Shown here piece by piece: positions 19,901-32,100 of a stretch of 64,000 bases of DNA. Source of the stretch: Isochrysis galbana (Eukaryota > Haptophyta > Isochrysidales > Isochrysidaceae); assembly GCA_018136815.1 (NCBI GenBank), contig CM030936.1, positions 2,569,079 to 2,633,078 of the forward strand, in the 5' to 3' direction. Within the stretch, counting starts at the first letter, position 1; every line of letters starts with the position of its first letter. The notes below the pieces were generated by a model. That model was given only the letters and a program-made list of their open reading frames with translations. It ran no database searches and was not told the DNA's origin. Made by a program: the position numbers and the translations under genes.

Positions 19901-21143
19901 AATTTCACGCCATCGTCTCGATCCAAAGCGTTCAGTGGCATTCATAGTCGCCTCGGGCTCCGCGCCTGGAGCCCACCTGACCCAAGCCCACTTATCTGCT
20001 GCGCTCAAGCCTTGTGGGAAATTGGAACAGTCGTTCATCACGAAGTCCCGTATCGTCGTCAACGGCGTCGCCTCGCTTCAAACATCGGCTGTGTGCGCCT
20101 TTGCGTCGGCAGAGGGGGCGCTGCTTGCCTTGCGCATGGCCGGCATGCGCGCCTCGCTCCCGGTCCCACTCTCCTCGCCTGAGGGCAAGCTTGTTGGCAC
20201 TGCCTATCTTCAAAAGCCACAGTACCCCTGCCGCCTCCGCTTCAGCCGCCTGACGAGCATCGACACGGATGCCATGGGGATGGCGCCGCAGTTCATCGAC
20301 GATAGTGCAACTGCCGATGACGAGCCGGCCCCCGCCGCTCCACCAGGAGGCTCCGGCACTCCGGCCGAAGAAAACAATGCGCCTGAGGTATTGCCCGTCG
20401 ACATGCTTTGGCACTCAGGAAGCGCTGTCTTGAGCGCAGCTGACACGGCTGACGCCGAGCGCTTTCTCCTTGCTACCGCCTGGTCTCGTGCCGGATATCG
20501 CCGGAAGCTCCTTGCCCATGGTGCGAGCTTGCTGCCCTCGAAGCCCGTGGGCGCCGCGCAGCTTTTTATTCTGACTTTCTCGCGTTTTGTCAGCTTGATC
20601 ACGCTGCCAGAGAATCCCGCCATGCCTACTTGCGGCACTCCTTCAGCGGCTGTGGCCGTGCTCGTCGGCGATGGGGAGCACACGATCCGTTTCGCACTTC
20701 CGTGGCTTCTTCGAGCATCAGATTTGGTCGCCATCAACGAGCTACGAGCGGCCCTCTCTGCGTCCGTCGGAGAAGATCCTGCGACAGAAGCCGAGCCAGC
20801 CGCCGCGTTGCAGCTAATGCTCATGAAATTGCTTATTGAAAAGCGCCCGCCCCTCAATGAGGGTTTGGCCCAGATCGCCGCTGCCGCTGCGTCTCAAGCG
20901 AATCCAATCGCACGACGGCATTGCTCGCCGTTATTATTGCCACCTATCGAGCCGCCTCTTCCGGCATCCCCTGGTGTCTTTGGGGCCACTAGCATTGCAC
21001 CGGTGCATAAACCAAGTGGCGACGGTGAGGCTTCTGTGAGCGACCCCTTGCTGCCATCCACTAGGACCATGGCAGTCGATGGTGGTGCGAGCGGATGGAC
21101 TAGGGACGATGAAGATGAGGAGCTTGAGTTGCTAGAGTTGTGA
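16956..21143 (+). CDS. DEAH-box RNA helicase with RGG-rich N terminus (3 exons)
   Basis: ATP-dependent RNA helicase of the DExH/DHX group (DHX9/DHX36/YTHDC2-like). Exons 16956-17537, 17686-18612 and 18810-21143, phase 0 with GT-AG introns, give about 1280 residues. Residues 1-50 form a Gly/Arg-rich (RGG) RNA-binding tail. Motif I is GDTGCGKST (95-103). The first intron falls inside motif II: splicing restores VVDEAHERD (DEAH 193-196), whereas the unspliced frame reads DEVWG. Motif III SAT is at 317-319, after an acidic/Ser-rich insertion of about 85 residues. ILATNIAESALTVPDV and QRAGRAGR (555-562) complete the C-terminal RecA fold. Winged-helix, ratchet and OB-like regions follow. The C terminus ends in an acidic DDEDEELELLEL patch. 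Nucleus or cytoplasm is undecided. Confidence 0.92.
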
Positions 21144-22610
21144 AGCATTGATGCTCACGTATGGGGCTGGGGACTCGGTCATGTGATGACGGCTGCATTT
21201 GTGCGCTTTCATTCACACTTGTATTCGCGTGACTACTGTTTCTGAACTGGGCCTCTAGTGTCGATTCCTGCGCTCGGCCGACTATTCCGGTGCGCATTGC
21301 GATTAGAATGAAGAATGTTATAAGCTAGCCAACCCCACTAGCAACCAGATACAGCGTTTCCCAACTGCCAACTATCGTTAAAACGATAGGGTCATGGAGC
21401 GCGCCCCGCTCCCCTGCTCACTCTCTCTCTCTCTCTCCGCCCATCCCGCCGAGCCGGCAGACCAGGTCATGCCTGACGCTTTGTCATGCGAGCGACCGCC
21501 TGTCGTGTCGTGCCTAAGCTTAAGCCAACCGCGGCTATCTTGTTTGGTCGGGAGCTTCAGCTTCGTCTTCCTGCTCAACGCTTGCTGATCCCGCCCCTGC
21601 CCCTGTTCCTGTTCTCGAGTTGTTTGCGCATCTCGACCCCCATCCGAGGTGCCACGACTTACGCTAGCGAGCTCAATAAGAAGGCTCGGGGCTGAGATCA
21701 AGCTGCCCGGCTGGTTTCAACAACGCTGCGCTGTCGTAGCGCCCTCAAGCTAAATTATTAATGTTATATCCTAGCCAACCCGCCCTAGCAGCCACGCCAA
21801 TCGCCACCGCCGCCCGCGCGCATCGCGCCGTAGTCGGCCGTGTGTGGCGCCGACAACTACGCTAACGTCACCCGGCCGAATGGGCTGGAGTGCCCAACTT
21901 TCGAACGCGACCAGGCGCGCTGGGTGCGAAGAGGCTCATGCTGGACGGCCAAGAAGTCTCAAGTCTCTTATCTCTTAATTAAGCTTAAGAGCCTGCGCTA
22001 CCCCGGCGTCAACGAGTCTGCGAACGCGATGCACTTGGCGACCGCCTCGGTAGATGGCACAGTAAGTCCTGCGGTGGCAGCGCGAAGAGGGCTGTATGGC
22101 AATGCTCGCCACGATTCCCGAGCGCGCGGGTGGGTAGTTTGCGGGGTTGGGAGGAAGGCGTACCAATAGTCTGGCGATGGGGTTCTGCGCATAGATAGAA
22201 CGCGTAGGCAAGCCGGTGTCATCCTCCTCAGGTTGGGGTTGGAAGTGGTGTGGTGTGGGGCTGGCGGCCATGCTGCGTGGGCAGGTGAAGCAGAAATCGG
22301 CCGAGTGCGGTGGCATGAAACGCCGGTGAGACCGCCGACTGGTGTCCCCGGACCATTTAGTCCGAACACTAGCGACTAGCGACAAGGGGGGGCTGACCGC
22401 CGCCGTGCTCTCGCTGGAGCGCGGCGAAGGTCGGCCTGTCAGGCGGGTCGGTCGCCATCGCTCTGCCTCGGATTCGGATTAGAGCGGGGAGAGACGAGGG
22501 GAAATCTTCCCCCGGTCCCACGATAAAAAATTTGGGCCTCCGGATAAACAAGAATTTTTTTTAACCCCAGCCTCCCCCACCTCTAGCGGCAGCGGTGGAG
22601 GGAGGCGGCG
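21144..22610. other. Repeat-rich intergenic DNA
   Basis: It contains a CTAGCCAACCCCACTAGC terminus near 21325-21350 and the hairpin CTATCGTTAAAACGATAG plus GGTCATGGAGCGCGCC at about 21371-21405. The repeat terminus TATCCTAGCCAACCC recurs at 21765. Open frames in 21800-22550 have no recognisable domain and overlap on both strands. Confidence 0.5.
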
Positions 22611-22725
22611 CGCTCCATGACCCTATCAGTTTACTGATAGTTGGCCCCCACGGCAGGGGAGGAGTGGAGAGGGGGGGGGGGGGCTCGTGCCCACCCATGG
22701 GCGAATCAAGTACAAACTTAGTTGC
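22611..22725 (-). repeat. Junction of family A repeat and the hairpin-ended repeat
   Basis: On the minus strand, the family A terminus (AACTAAGTTTGTACTTG and on) runs into CTATCAGTAAACTGATAG followed by GGTCATGGAGCGCGCC. The hairpin differs from the copies at 14076 and 21371 by changes that keep both arms paired. Confidence 0.65.
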
Positions 22726-23545
22726 CATTTGATGTTAAAAATGAGCCTGCATTATTTGGGTTGTCATCATTTGTACCCCGATGTGGATGTTGAGGTGGCG
22801 GATGTTTGAACGTTGACCAAAAAGCCTCCGTCTTGTGTTACGACGTGAACAATGGGTCCTCCCAGGGACGAGCTAATAACCAGAAGAGAACAATGAATCT
22901 CAAGCAAAGCGACACATTGAACGGCTTCTATGGCAACGGTCTTGACTACCACGTGTTGCAACCCACTTCGGAATTTTGAAGAGGGCCTTACCCATGACTA
23001 TTGCGTCGAGTAAGTGCCCGGAACGTACCCTCGAGTCTTTTCGAGGCGAGTTGGTAGAGACTAGATGTCGAGTATTCTGCATTTTCGAGGCCTGAATATT
23101 TGAACATTGTGCCATAGTCCGCTCAACGAGCACAGGCACAAGGCATGAAGTACAAATGGCAACGTCCGTCACGGACGAAGATGTGCCCTTCGCAAATAGC
23201 ATGCATAGCGACGGTGAGACGCTACCTCAGATGACCAGGTGGAGAATTCACAACTGCACCGCCCTAGATGGTGGCTTCATGCGTGGTGTTTGGATCCAAC
23301 CAAATGCCAATATGCCCGAGGGCAAGTGAGTGGTGAATCCCATGCCTATCTCAAATAAGAGCAAATACATGTTGCGACGAGAGATGTAGAGTAAGAGTAG
23401 GGCGACCATAGCTTATGCATGCGGAATTGCGGCCTGAAAGGAACTCGGCGAGCGAGGGAAGTACAAAGAGAGCTGAAATACGAGACGAGAACGGCTGAGT
23501 GCGTCGCTGGTCAAGTACGTACCAGCGACGCAACAACGTACCCAC
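22726..23545. other. Intergenic, no supported gene
   Basis: Base composition is less GC-rich than the surroundings. An open frame of 100 codons at 22900-23202 (-) has mixed composition but no recognisable motif, no ATG context and no homologous copy in the window. I leave it unassigned. Confidence 0.35.
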
Positions 23546-24724
23546 TTATTGCCGCGGGCGCACATTGCGTAGGAACTGCTCCCTGTCTCTGTCCAGAGCC
23601 CCCATGCTCATGGACATCCCATTCCCCACGCCGAGGTCGTGGCTAGAGCCTACGCCAGCCGCGCGCATCGCGGCGTTCATCGAACTCGAAGTGGATGCGA
23701 AAGCGTCCGAACAGCTCCCAAGAACTCCTTGCCCACGCCCCGAGACACTCTGACTGAAGCCTGGAAGACCCTGCGGAATGTCCATCGAGCGTTGCGGCAT
23801 CGGGACGTTCGGGAAACCCATAAGCGAACAGGCTTGCGACGGGTACGAGGAATGGGGCATCATCCCAAAGCCGCCCTGCGCTAGGCCAGGTTGCTGCTGC
23901 TGCGCGAGCTGGTTGAGGAGGTGAGTCTGCTGGGCACAGGATGCGGCGTCCCACGGCGTGGCCGCAGCCCCGGTGTTGGCAAAGACAGCAGGCCACATCG
24001 CCATCTGGTTGGACATTGAGGACACATCGGGGAGCGAGGGCATCCCCAGAGACTGGCTCGTATCGAAGCTGCCATGACACAACGGTGATGCAGCATTACG
24101 AAAAGCTCGCGTGTCAAGATCCCCCCAAGCAGGCCCCGGAAGCGGCGAGGATGGCCCGATGAGCGACGGCCCGGGGAGCCCCGGTATCGCCAGGCCGCGG
24201 CCATGATGATCCGACACTAGCTGCTGCCGCGCCTGAACGAGCCTGCTCAGCCACTGTATTATCGGCCCTTCATCGACTGGCCTGTTGGCGTCGTTCAAAG
24301 GTATGTCGGCCCCCCCTCTGCCTCTGGTCTTGCACTTCTCCCGATGCCGTCGATTGTGGAACCACACCCTCACCTACGGTTGGCGGTAATGGTGGTACGG
24401 TGAGAGCTACCTCACTCGCCATGGCAGTGCGCGCGTCGCGGGCGAGTGTCCCATCGGGCGAGTGGAAGACACCTGCACTGGCGTGACGTCGCATAGCTTG
24501 GCGATGAACCTGCAGACGCGAGGGCCGTCGGCGGCGGGTGGGCGGGGTGGGCGGGCGGCGAAGTGGTAGAGAGCGTGGGCTCACCTGCGTAGTTCCGCAG
24601 ATGGGAAGCGGCACTCCCTGAAGATGGCCTCCAGGATGGCCCTATCGGCCGAGGAGACAATCCATCGGGTGGGAGCGCCCTCTTGGGCCCCTTCTCCTGC
24701 GGCCGTGGGCGCGCGCTCGTCCAT
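23546..24724 (-). CDS. Homeodomain transcription factor (3 exons including a 37-nt microexon)
   Basis: Predicted nuclear sequence-specific DNA-binding protein of about 334 residues. Exons are 24724-24585, 24509-24473 and 24373-23546, with GT-AG introns. Only the spliced frame builds a homeodomain, at about residues 16-75, with no insertion (non-TALE). It keeps the core residues by standard numbering: L16, F20, W48, F49, N51 and R53, in LEAIFRECRFPS and VRVWFHNRRHREK. Position 50, which contacts bases, is His. The remainder is Gln/Met/Pro/Ser-rich with no second domain, typical of an activation region (LLNQLAQQQQPG). The start ATG at 24724 is the nearest upstream of the domain. An open frame continues upstream only through a GC homopolymer region and is not believed. 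Confidence 0.82.
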
Positions 24725-26197
24725 CGGTCGGGGGAGGGGCGGGGCACCCCTACGTGGCCGACGTGCGCGCCGCCTGGTCCCTTCGCTGTGGCCGTTGCCC
24801 TCCCGCGGGAGAGGGGCCCGGGGGGTTGGGGGGGTGAGGAGCGTGGGGGGGGGAAGGCCGGGGGGGGGAGGGGGAGTGAAGGAGGGAGGGGGGGAAAGGG
24901 GGGAAAGAAGTGGCGGCGAGAGTCGGGGGCTGCCGAGGAGGACCCCGGAGGTGATGGGATGCACGGGCGGAGAGTATGGAAGAGAGGCCTCCAGGGCCGT
25001 GAGAACGCCCGAGAGCGCGATGGAAGAGGCGAGGGAAGAGGTGCTGCCGCGCGCGGGGGGGGAGGGGGGGGAAGGCGCGGAGCGCGTAATTCCTGGGCGA
25101 GCCGAAGGTTGGGAGAGCAGATTCTTGATCAGCATCCGCACAATCTGGTCGGTGGGGTGCGCATCTCGGGCCGTCAGAAAGCCTCCTGGAGCCTTCTCCG
25201 CTGGCCGAGAGAGGGGAGGCCAGGTGATGAAATATCGTGAGATTTGGCGAGGGCGCCACCGTGAGAGGGGAGGGTTTAGAGAGTAGACAGTGGCGAGAGC
25301 GAGGCGTGCTTGGAGGGGGGGAGGGGGGGGGAGGCGCGGAGCGCGCGTGATGAAATTGGAGTTTTTGAGGGGGAAGTCCGCGCGGAGGGGGGGGGGAGGG
25401 GGAGGGCGCCACGCCCGTCGTGGGGGGCCTTCGCTGGCGCCTGCCGGCTCGACCTCGCGGCTCAGATGGAGATCCTGCATCGCAGAGAAGTGTCACGAAG
25501 TTCGCCGTCACGCGGGGTGGAACGGGGCTCCCCCCCCCCCCCCCCCCCCCCCCCCCGCCGAGCGCCACTTCCCCTCCTTCCCCCCTCCCCCTTCCTGGGG
25601 GAGCTGTGCCGTCGGGGAGGGGAGGGGGGGCGCGAGGTGCGCTGGACGAGCCTCATCTCGGCCGATCTCACCGAGGGGACCGCAGGCAGCCAGCGTCTCA
25701 AGTTGCAGCAGTGATGGAAGAACTCCGCCGAGCGCGGCTGGGCGCCACAGCGGCCAGGATGGCCACGGGAAGAGGAAGAGGATGCTTGACCGTCGAAGTG
25801 CCTCCCACATGTGCGAGAATTCTGAGACGTCGGATATGCTTGCCGCTTCCCTCGAGCCGACCCTTGCACCCAGAAATTTTCCGGTCTCCCGCGGCTGGAA
25901 GATCTCTCGATCGCCCTTCTCGGCTCGAGTCTGGATCAAGATCGAGAAAAGGCGCGCCGTTGGAACCTCTCCGATGCTTGGCGAGCGGGGGAACACTCCG
26001 AGGGAGTTTACCCTCTCGAGGGGGGAGGTTGGGGTCTTTCAGCCCCCAAGATACCGCCAGAGTGCTCTTCTTACCTGTAGCTTGAGAGCCTCAGGGCTCA
26101 GGGGCAGACTCTTGAGCAGCTCGACTTTACCCTACACATCCCGTTACTCTGCGAGTTCCTGCCGCGCACCCAATTCTTGCCGGCACACACCGTACAG
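24725..26197. other. Long GC-homopolymer region upstream of the homeodomain gene
   Basis: It holds many G runs (24840-24920, 25055-25075, 25310-25400) and a C run of about 26 at 25531-25556. Overlapping long open frames on both strands arise from compositional bias. It probably includes the 5' untranslated region and promoter. No further gene is supported. Confidence 0.4.
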
Positions 26198-26541
26198 GTA
26201 GGTGGTAAAAAAATACGCGCGTTCACTTTTTTTTTAGGGGGGAAGTATGTACCTAGTAGTTGGTAGTTGACGGGTGTTCATTGTCGCGCGCCGTGAGTGT
26301 TCGCGGCGCAGCCGCGAGGTGCATTTCGTGGTTTCGCTTGGTTGCTTGTTGCTTGATCGAGTGCCGCAGTGCCTTTACGCGGCACGAGAGGAAAACGTCC
26401 GCCAGAGGTTTTGACGTTTTGAGTTTTGACAGAGTTCACTTTGGGGGTCAAGCTAGTAGTAGGTAGTAGGTAGTTGACTACGTTCAAACGGTCAAAAAGC
26501 TTGGGTTGAGTTCACGTTCGACGATTTCTTTTACCACCTAC
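26198..26541. mobile_element. MITE-like unit, 344 bp, with inverted ends
   Basis: The left end GTAGGTGGTAAAA at 26198-26210 is the reverse complement of 26529-26541. Similarity continues inward: AAATACGCGCGTTCACT on the left against AAATCGTCGAACGTGAACT, read in reverse, on the right. The inside is AT-richer, with GTAGTTGAC repeats and no ORF. No clear target duplication was seen. Confidence 0.5.
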
Positions 26542-27009
26542 TTGTAATACGGCATACGGCATACGGCGCCTTGCCTTGGGGGGCCATAGTGCCGCATAGT
26601 AGGCGAGGACGGTATGGGTATGGTGGCGTATGGTGTATGGTGCATGCATGACGAGCATTGCGGCGCAGGATGCAGGATGGGCCCAGCATCAGCATATCAG
26701 CATCATGGATCATGGGCCAAAAAAAAAACTCATGATCATTGAAGACTGAGACTGAAGATGAAGATGCCGGCTGCCGGCGACTAGCTATAGTTACGTACGC
26801 TATGAATGAGAACACCACTCACACTCAGCACCACCACTCAACAACGCCGACATCGCGCCCTCGCGCCCTCGCCCCTAGACCATAGCCATAGCTACCAGTT
26901 ACCTCCCTCTTCCCCCTCCCCTTTCCCTTTCCTCTCCCCCGCTTCGTTCCTTTGCCTTCTTCTTGATTGAACTTGAGCTTACCATTACTATACATTATCA
27001 TTATATACC
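26542..27009. other. Intergenic, simple-sequence rich
   Basis: It contains CATACGG and GTATGGT short repeats (26545-26640) and pyrimidine-rich stretches. No gene was recognised. Confidence 0.35.
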
Positions 27010-28086
27010 TTCAACTAAGTTTATACTTGGTTGACCCATGGGGGCACGAGCCCTCCCCTCTCTCCACTCCTCCCCTGCCATGGGGGAGGAACCACCCATC
27101 CTCCTGGCATGCCTGATGGCTTGCCAGGAGGCCTCTGCCCTACTGACCCACTCCCTAGCACAAGCGCTCGACATGGTGGAGCGGCTCGCCTAAAAACGAA
27201 CGCTCCCACAAGGCGTACCGCCTCTCACCCAGCTGGCACTCACAGCAGACGCACCGTACACCAGACGCCCGGCACCCGGCGCGAAAAGGACTAAGAAGAA
27301 ACCGGTAGCCCGGCGGCGTAGAAGGAAGGAGAGCGATAAACCGTCGGGGACCGGCGCACACCGTCCGCCACTGGAAGCCCACTTCACCCAGCCCCTAGGT
27401 AGAGCACGAGGGGACGCGCCGCAAGGCAGGTGGAGGGGGGGTAAGGGAAGCGGGCGTGGCTGCAGGGAGGAGGCGCAGGGTCGCGCGCGCGGCGAGATTA
27501 TTAAGAAGTTTTTTTTTACTGACCCACTCCCTTCCCCACAGGCTCGCCCCATTCGCCCATCCTGGCCCCTCGTGACCAGCCCATTGCTCCAACCCCCCCT
27601 CCCCCCTGGTCGACAGGCAGACAGGTGCAGCGTGGGGGCCCCAGAGGCTCACGAGCGCTAGCGAGGGAGAGGCAGGGGAGGCCAGGGCCCAGCGGCCCAG
27701 CCCTAGCCTCCTCTGCCCCCTGAGCTGGCCTCCAGGAGCCTCCAGGGGTCGCCAGGGGCAGCTGCAGGCCTTCCGCAGGCGCGCCATCGCGCGTGCCGCA
27801 GGAGAGGGGAGGGAGAGCGCGGAGAAGGGGGTGGGCGGAGCGAGAGCTCCGCCCACCGAAAAATCGGTAAGTCCCGCTCCTGTTTATAGGATAAGTCGGG
27901 ACAGAGTCGGCCGCCCACTCGGAGACACAGGAGGAAGGGGGGGAAAGATCACCGGGGGAAGGCGCGGGCCACCGGACCATATCTAACTCAGCCCTTCACC
28001 CCTATCCCCCTAGTAGTGTACGGGGGGAGCCGCCCGATGGCGGGGGGAGAAAGAAGGGCCGCGGGAGCGGGGGTGTAGAAAGTATG
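27010..28086. repeat. Mosaic of family A and SINE-like repeats
   Basis: Family A terminus AACTAAGTTTATACTTGG starts near 27015 and continues to about 27115. The segment 27400-27850 resembles 36800-37075. A stem AAGTCCCG...CGGGACA surrounds 27870-27900, matching 37110-37142. A SINE-like terminus (CGGCGAGATTATTAAGAAG) lies at 27496-27514, and its partner segment, ending GTGTAGAAAGTATGCTAC, lies at about 28000-28086. No gene is supported. Confidence 0.55.
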
Positions 28087-28318
28087 CTACCCGCTCAACG
28101 CGCTCGTGCGCGGCACGCCCGGCGCCCGCACCACACGCCGCGCCGTGTGGCGGGTCGCGCACAAGGGGACGGGCTACGCCGTGCTCGGCGTGGGCGTCTA
28201 CCAGGCCCTCTCGGGGCGCGCCCTCATGCCGAGCCAAGGCGACGCCGTTCTCGTCGCGTACGGGGTGCTCCTGGGCCTCTCCTTCGGGGTGCTCGCGGGG
28301 GGGCTCATGGTAGGGTGA
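28087..28318 (+). pseudogene. Gene fragment resembling the end of a cytochrome b561-type membrane domain
   Basis: The frame reads PLNALVRGTPGARTTRRAVWRVAHKGTGYAVLGVGVYQ in overlapping pieces, then two hydrophobic helices ending GVLAGGLMVG. The arrangement Trp, then His, then Gly-Tyr at the head of a helix, with a loop and second helix, is seen in b561/DOMON proteins. A SINE-like segment abuts the 5' side exactly, so the gene is broken there. A possible donor (ATG/GTAGGG) overlaps the stop, so a downstream exon cannot be excluded. Confidence 0.35.
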
Positions 28319-29142
28319 GAGTCCCCACAGGGAGGGGAAGAAACCCTGAGGGAAAGGAGACCAAATGAAGGCAAGCCGCCTGAAATTCGCAAGAGAGCCT
28401 GCGCGTTCCCGCGTCCCTTCGTCGTTGTTATCTTTTCCCGCTTCCCTCTCCGTCCCGATGTCCGTGTCCGACGTCTGTGCCCCCCTGCTCAGCTGCCCAG
28501 TGGACCTCCCGCGTGCTGCGATCCCCGTTATGCCGAGCCACCAGGCATCCCACCCGGGCCTTCCCCACTCTCAGTCCACACCCGCGGCCCGCGCCCGCGC
28601 CTGATGTCTCGCCCCAACTCTCCTCGATAAGCGATCCATAGCTCCATCCACACCTCCACCACCACTGCCTACACCAACACCTCGTAGAGGTAGAGGTCAA
28701 CCCGACGTGCTTGCGCCGCGCTCCTCACTCACCCTATCACCGCCAGCCTCCCACTCCCACTCCGCCAGTTTACTAACGTAAACGGGGCCTTCGGTTGCCG
28801 ATGTTTTACCCGCTAGGATCGGCGTCTTCCGCATTCCCTCTCTCCGCTTCTTCAACGGCGCGGGCGCGCGCCACGGCCCGATCTCGGACAGAGGGGCCCC
28901 CCAGAGGGACAACCGGGCAGCTCAGGGGGCAGTGGAGGGCCCCCACAGCATTGGAGGATTGGAGAAAGGGAGGGTGCTCATCCCCCCCCGATGGGTGAAC
29001 CAAGTATGCAAAAATGGATTGAAGAAGAAACTAGGATAGAGAGCACACCCGGCAACAACGACCAAGCGACGGGCCACGGATAGGGAAACCATGCTGAGTG
29101 AGAGGCGCATGTGCTAAGTGAGCTCAGATCCATGTCGTGTCG
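28319..29142. other. Intergenic with a palindromic repeat terminus
   Basis: It contains GTTTACTAACGTAAAC followed by GGGGCC at about 28769-28790, which pairs with a variant at 38163-38184. A family A-like segment occurs at 28900-29000. No gene was recognised. Confidence 0.4.
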
Positions 29143-32100
29143 TCATAGGCTGGCGGTTGCCGCCTTGACTGTGACTGTCCTGCCATATAAGTCCTCGCAT
29201 GGCCGCATTGGCCGTTCGTTGCCGCGTTCTACCGATGCGTTACGCAGCCCGTCGCGCTCATAGCAGATTGCTTGGGAGAAGGGTGTCAGAAGATTGCCGA
29301 CGAAGATGTCGGCGGAGGCGCACACATGGATGTCGACAATCTCAAAGCCTAGGTTGATCCTGCCCTCGACATCCTCAAAGAAGACCCTACTCGCCGCGGG
29401 AAGCAATTCCGCGAGGACCACGGAGAGAGAGAAGTGACGTCCCATCCACGCACGGGCGCGCCCCCCCAGCGCGGTGCTCGAGGCGAGGACGGTCAGCTTA
29501 TCAGCCGGGAGTGATGCCGCGGCTTGGGAGAAGGCACGCTCGCCGTTGCGTTCGAGATCCGCACTCGAGACATGGAGACAATTGTATCCGCCCCGAGCGC
29601 TCAATGCGTCGATCACGTGGTCGATCACCACTGCAAATTCAGGCGCAGGCCGTATTGCTGCCCGGAAAGCTGCATCGAAAGTAGCCTGCTCGTCTACGCT
29701 CTCAAGCTTGCTAACGCGATGGTACATCCGGTCAAGCCATAGCAATGGCTCTTCATGCCAAGGCATGAACCACGCCCGCAGCTGTGCCGCAGTCGCGCCT
29801 CGGGCGCGGGCAGCAAACCTTTCGGTGATATGAGGCGAGCCCTCCTCGACCCCGGAGAGGCGCGTTCCACTATCAGCAAGGGAGATATGGAAAGCGCGGC
29901 GCGGCGGTAGCTGACGGATGAGAGATGACTCACGGTGGTCACCGAAGGTACTGGCAAAGGCATCATAGTCGTACAATCCGGCAAGGCTTGTCGACCAAGT
30001 GGACTGTACACTCATCCAAAATGAAGGCAACACAAGTGTACGATGGAGGATGTGCGAGAGCATCAACGCCGAGCGCAACGCACCGCGTTGACGGTGCAGC
30101 TCGCCATCGACCGCACTGCTCACGCCGTATGCAAGCCACCTGCCCATTCGAGGCCCCGCTCTAGCCACAGTGGTGTCCGGCAGCCACCACAATCGCAACT
30201 CTCGGAGTAAGTAACGGAGCGAAGCTTGGGTTTCGCGCTGGCCGGGGCGAAGCCATGGCCAGCTCACCCGCATCATGACTACCTCCACCGGAACGTCGCT
30301 GTCATTGCGCATCTCGCGCCAAGATCCTAGCAATGGGCGCCGGAGCGCGACAAAGCCGTTCGGAAAGAGGGATGGCGCCAGTAGACTCCAGCGGAGCCCG
30401 CGCACCACGGCGTCACCGGAGCGCGGCGAAGAGCGGTCAGCCTTGTCTGGCGCTTCATTGTCAGGGGGAGTGAGCGGGTCGTGCAGCGGCGCGGGCAGGC
30501 CGAGTGCTTCCGCTAGTAGGGCGACGACGCTCGGGCACTCAGCCTCAATTACACACTCTTCGTTCACAGCCATCTCTAGGCGGTGGGTAAGGTTGCGAAA
30601 GAGGTTGAGGACGGGCAGGCTGGAGGGTGCGGCGTAGAAGATGCCAAGAGAAGCGCACGGCCATGAGCCCACGGAAGTTCTCGCATGGTCGCCGCCACCA
30701 TCACTGCAGAGCTCGAGGCCATCTGGCCACTCACTAAGCAGCAAAAGGTCGGTGACCCGCCTCGGCGAGGGGGTGTCAAGATCTACGGTAGAGAATGGAC
30801 GAAGTGACGACAGATTCGCATGCCTACGATCGTGGCTCTCCATGGCAGTTTGTCGGCTGCGCACAGCCATCGGTGGCTGGTTCGCCGCGCCGAGCTCGCC
30901 GTGGATGTGGCGAGATATAGCTGGCCATGGAGACTTGAGCGGCACGGCGTCCACCTCACACGCGAGCAATTCGATTTCAGTACGCGACAGTAGAATAGCG
31001 ATCGTCCGCACCCTAGCAGCGGCCTGGCATAATATAGAGTTACGGCGTCCTTCCTGCTCGCGGCCCGCCAGCAAATCAGCGCCCAGCAGCCGCCTGGTGT
31101 GAAAATGTGCTGAAGAAGATGCTGGCTGAGAGGGCGCTAGGGCGCAGGCCGCTGGACCGATGAGAGCGCTCCTAACTAGGTGGGCATGAACTTGTGCGTC
31201 CAACGCCACTACCAACCAACCGCCACTACCAGTCACGGCTCGACTTGACGGCGCATCCTCGTCACGCCCCCCGAGGAAATCCTGTTCCAAGTGCGCGCAC
31301 GCCGCCGCCCAATTGAGCGCCAACTCCAGCGCATCGGCGGATCCGAAGCCAATAATGAGTCGCCCGGTTGTTCCGGCCCGTGCCATGGCCAGCTGCTCAA
31401 GCATCTTTTCTTGTGTAGCCGTATCCGTGGGCGCGAATTCCCCAAGAGGCGCGCCCTCGCCCTCCTCGCTCTCTGTGCTCCAACTGACCTCGTGTTCACT
31501 CATTTCACCAGCGCCCGATGGACTGATGCCCACGCTGTGGGTGAGCTCCTGGCTCCGCTTCAAAACTTTGGCCGATGAAATGCGCACAGACAGCCCGGGT
31601 GCCTTTGCTAGCACAGACTGCTCCACGGCTCCATGCTTACGCTCAGCAGCATCGGGTGCCCTCGTCGTCGAAATGATCACTTCAGGCGAGGCATCTGAAG
31701 AGGAAAGAAGCGGCCTCGAGACGTTGAGCGTGACTAGCAGCACAGCCTCCGGAAACTGCATGCGCGCAGTATGGACGTCCATCATCTGTGCACCAATGTC
31801 AGCGATGGCAGCCGAAGCCAAAAATCGGCGTACCACGTCGCGCTGTCTTGCCTCGTGGTAACCACGCCACAGCAGACTGGTAAGGGCCGTGTGGAAGTGG
31901 TGACTCGAAAGAGTGGACGTGCACCACTCGCGCACATACTCGAGAAAAGCTTCGCTGTCGGAGGCGTATATCCCCGTTGGTCCAAGATGCCATTCGGAGC
32001 GTTGAGGGCTGTTCTTGTCGCAACAAGCAGGGAAAGGCAACCAACCACCCTCAATCTCACAGTCCATCAGGAGAGGAGAGCCGATTAGCCATGCATTGGG

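Noticed and set aside
22900-23202. 100-codon minus-strand ORF as a gene
   Set aside because: No motif, no second copy, no splice-linked exon and no start-codon context. Not enough support.
24581-26201. Several 200-300 codon ORFs on both strands upstream of the homeodomain gene
   Set aside because: All are Pro/Arg/Gly-rich readings of G and C homopolymers. Only the last 46 codons (24724-24585) encode recognisable protein.
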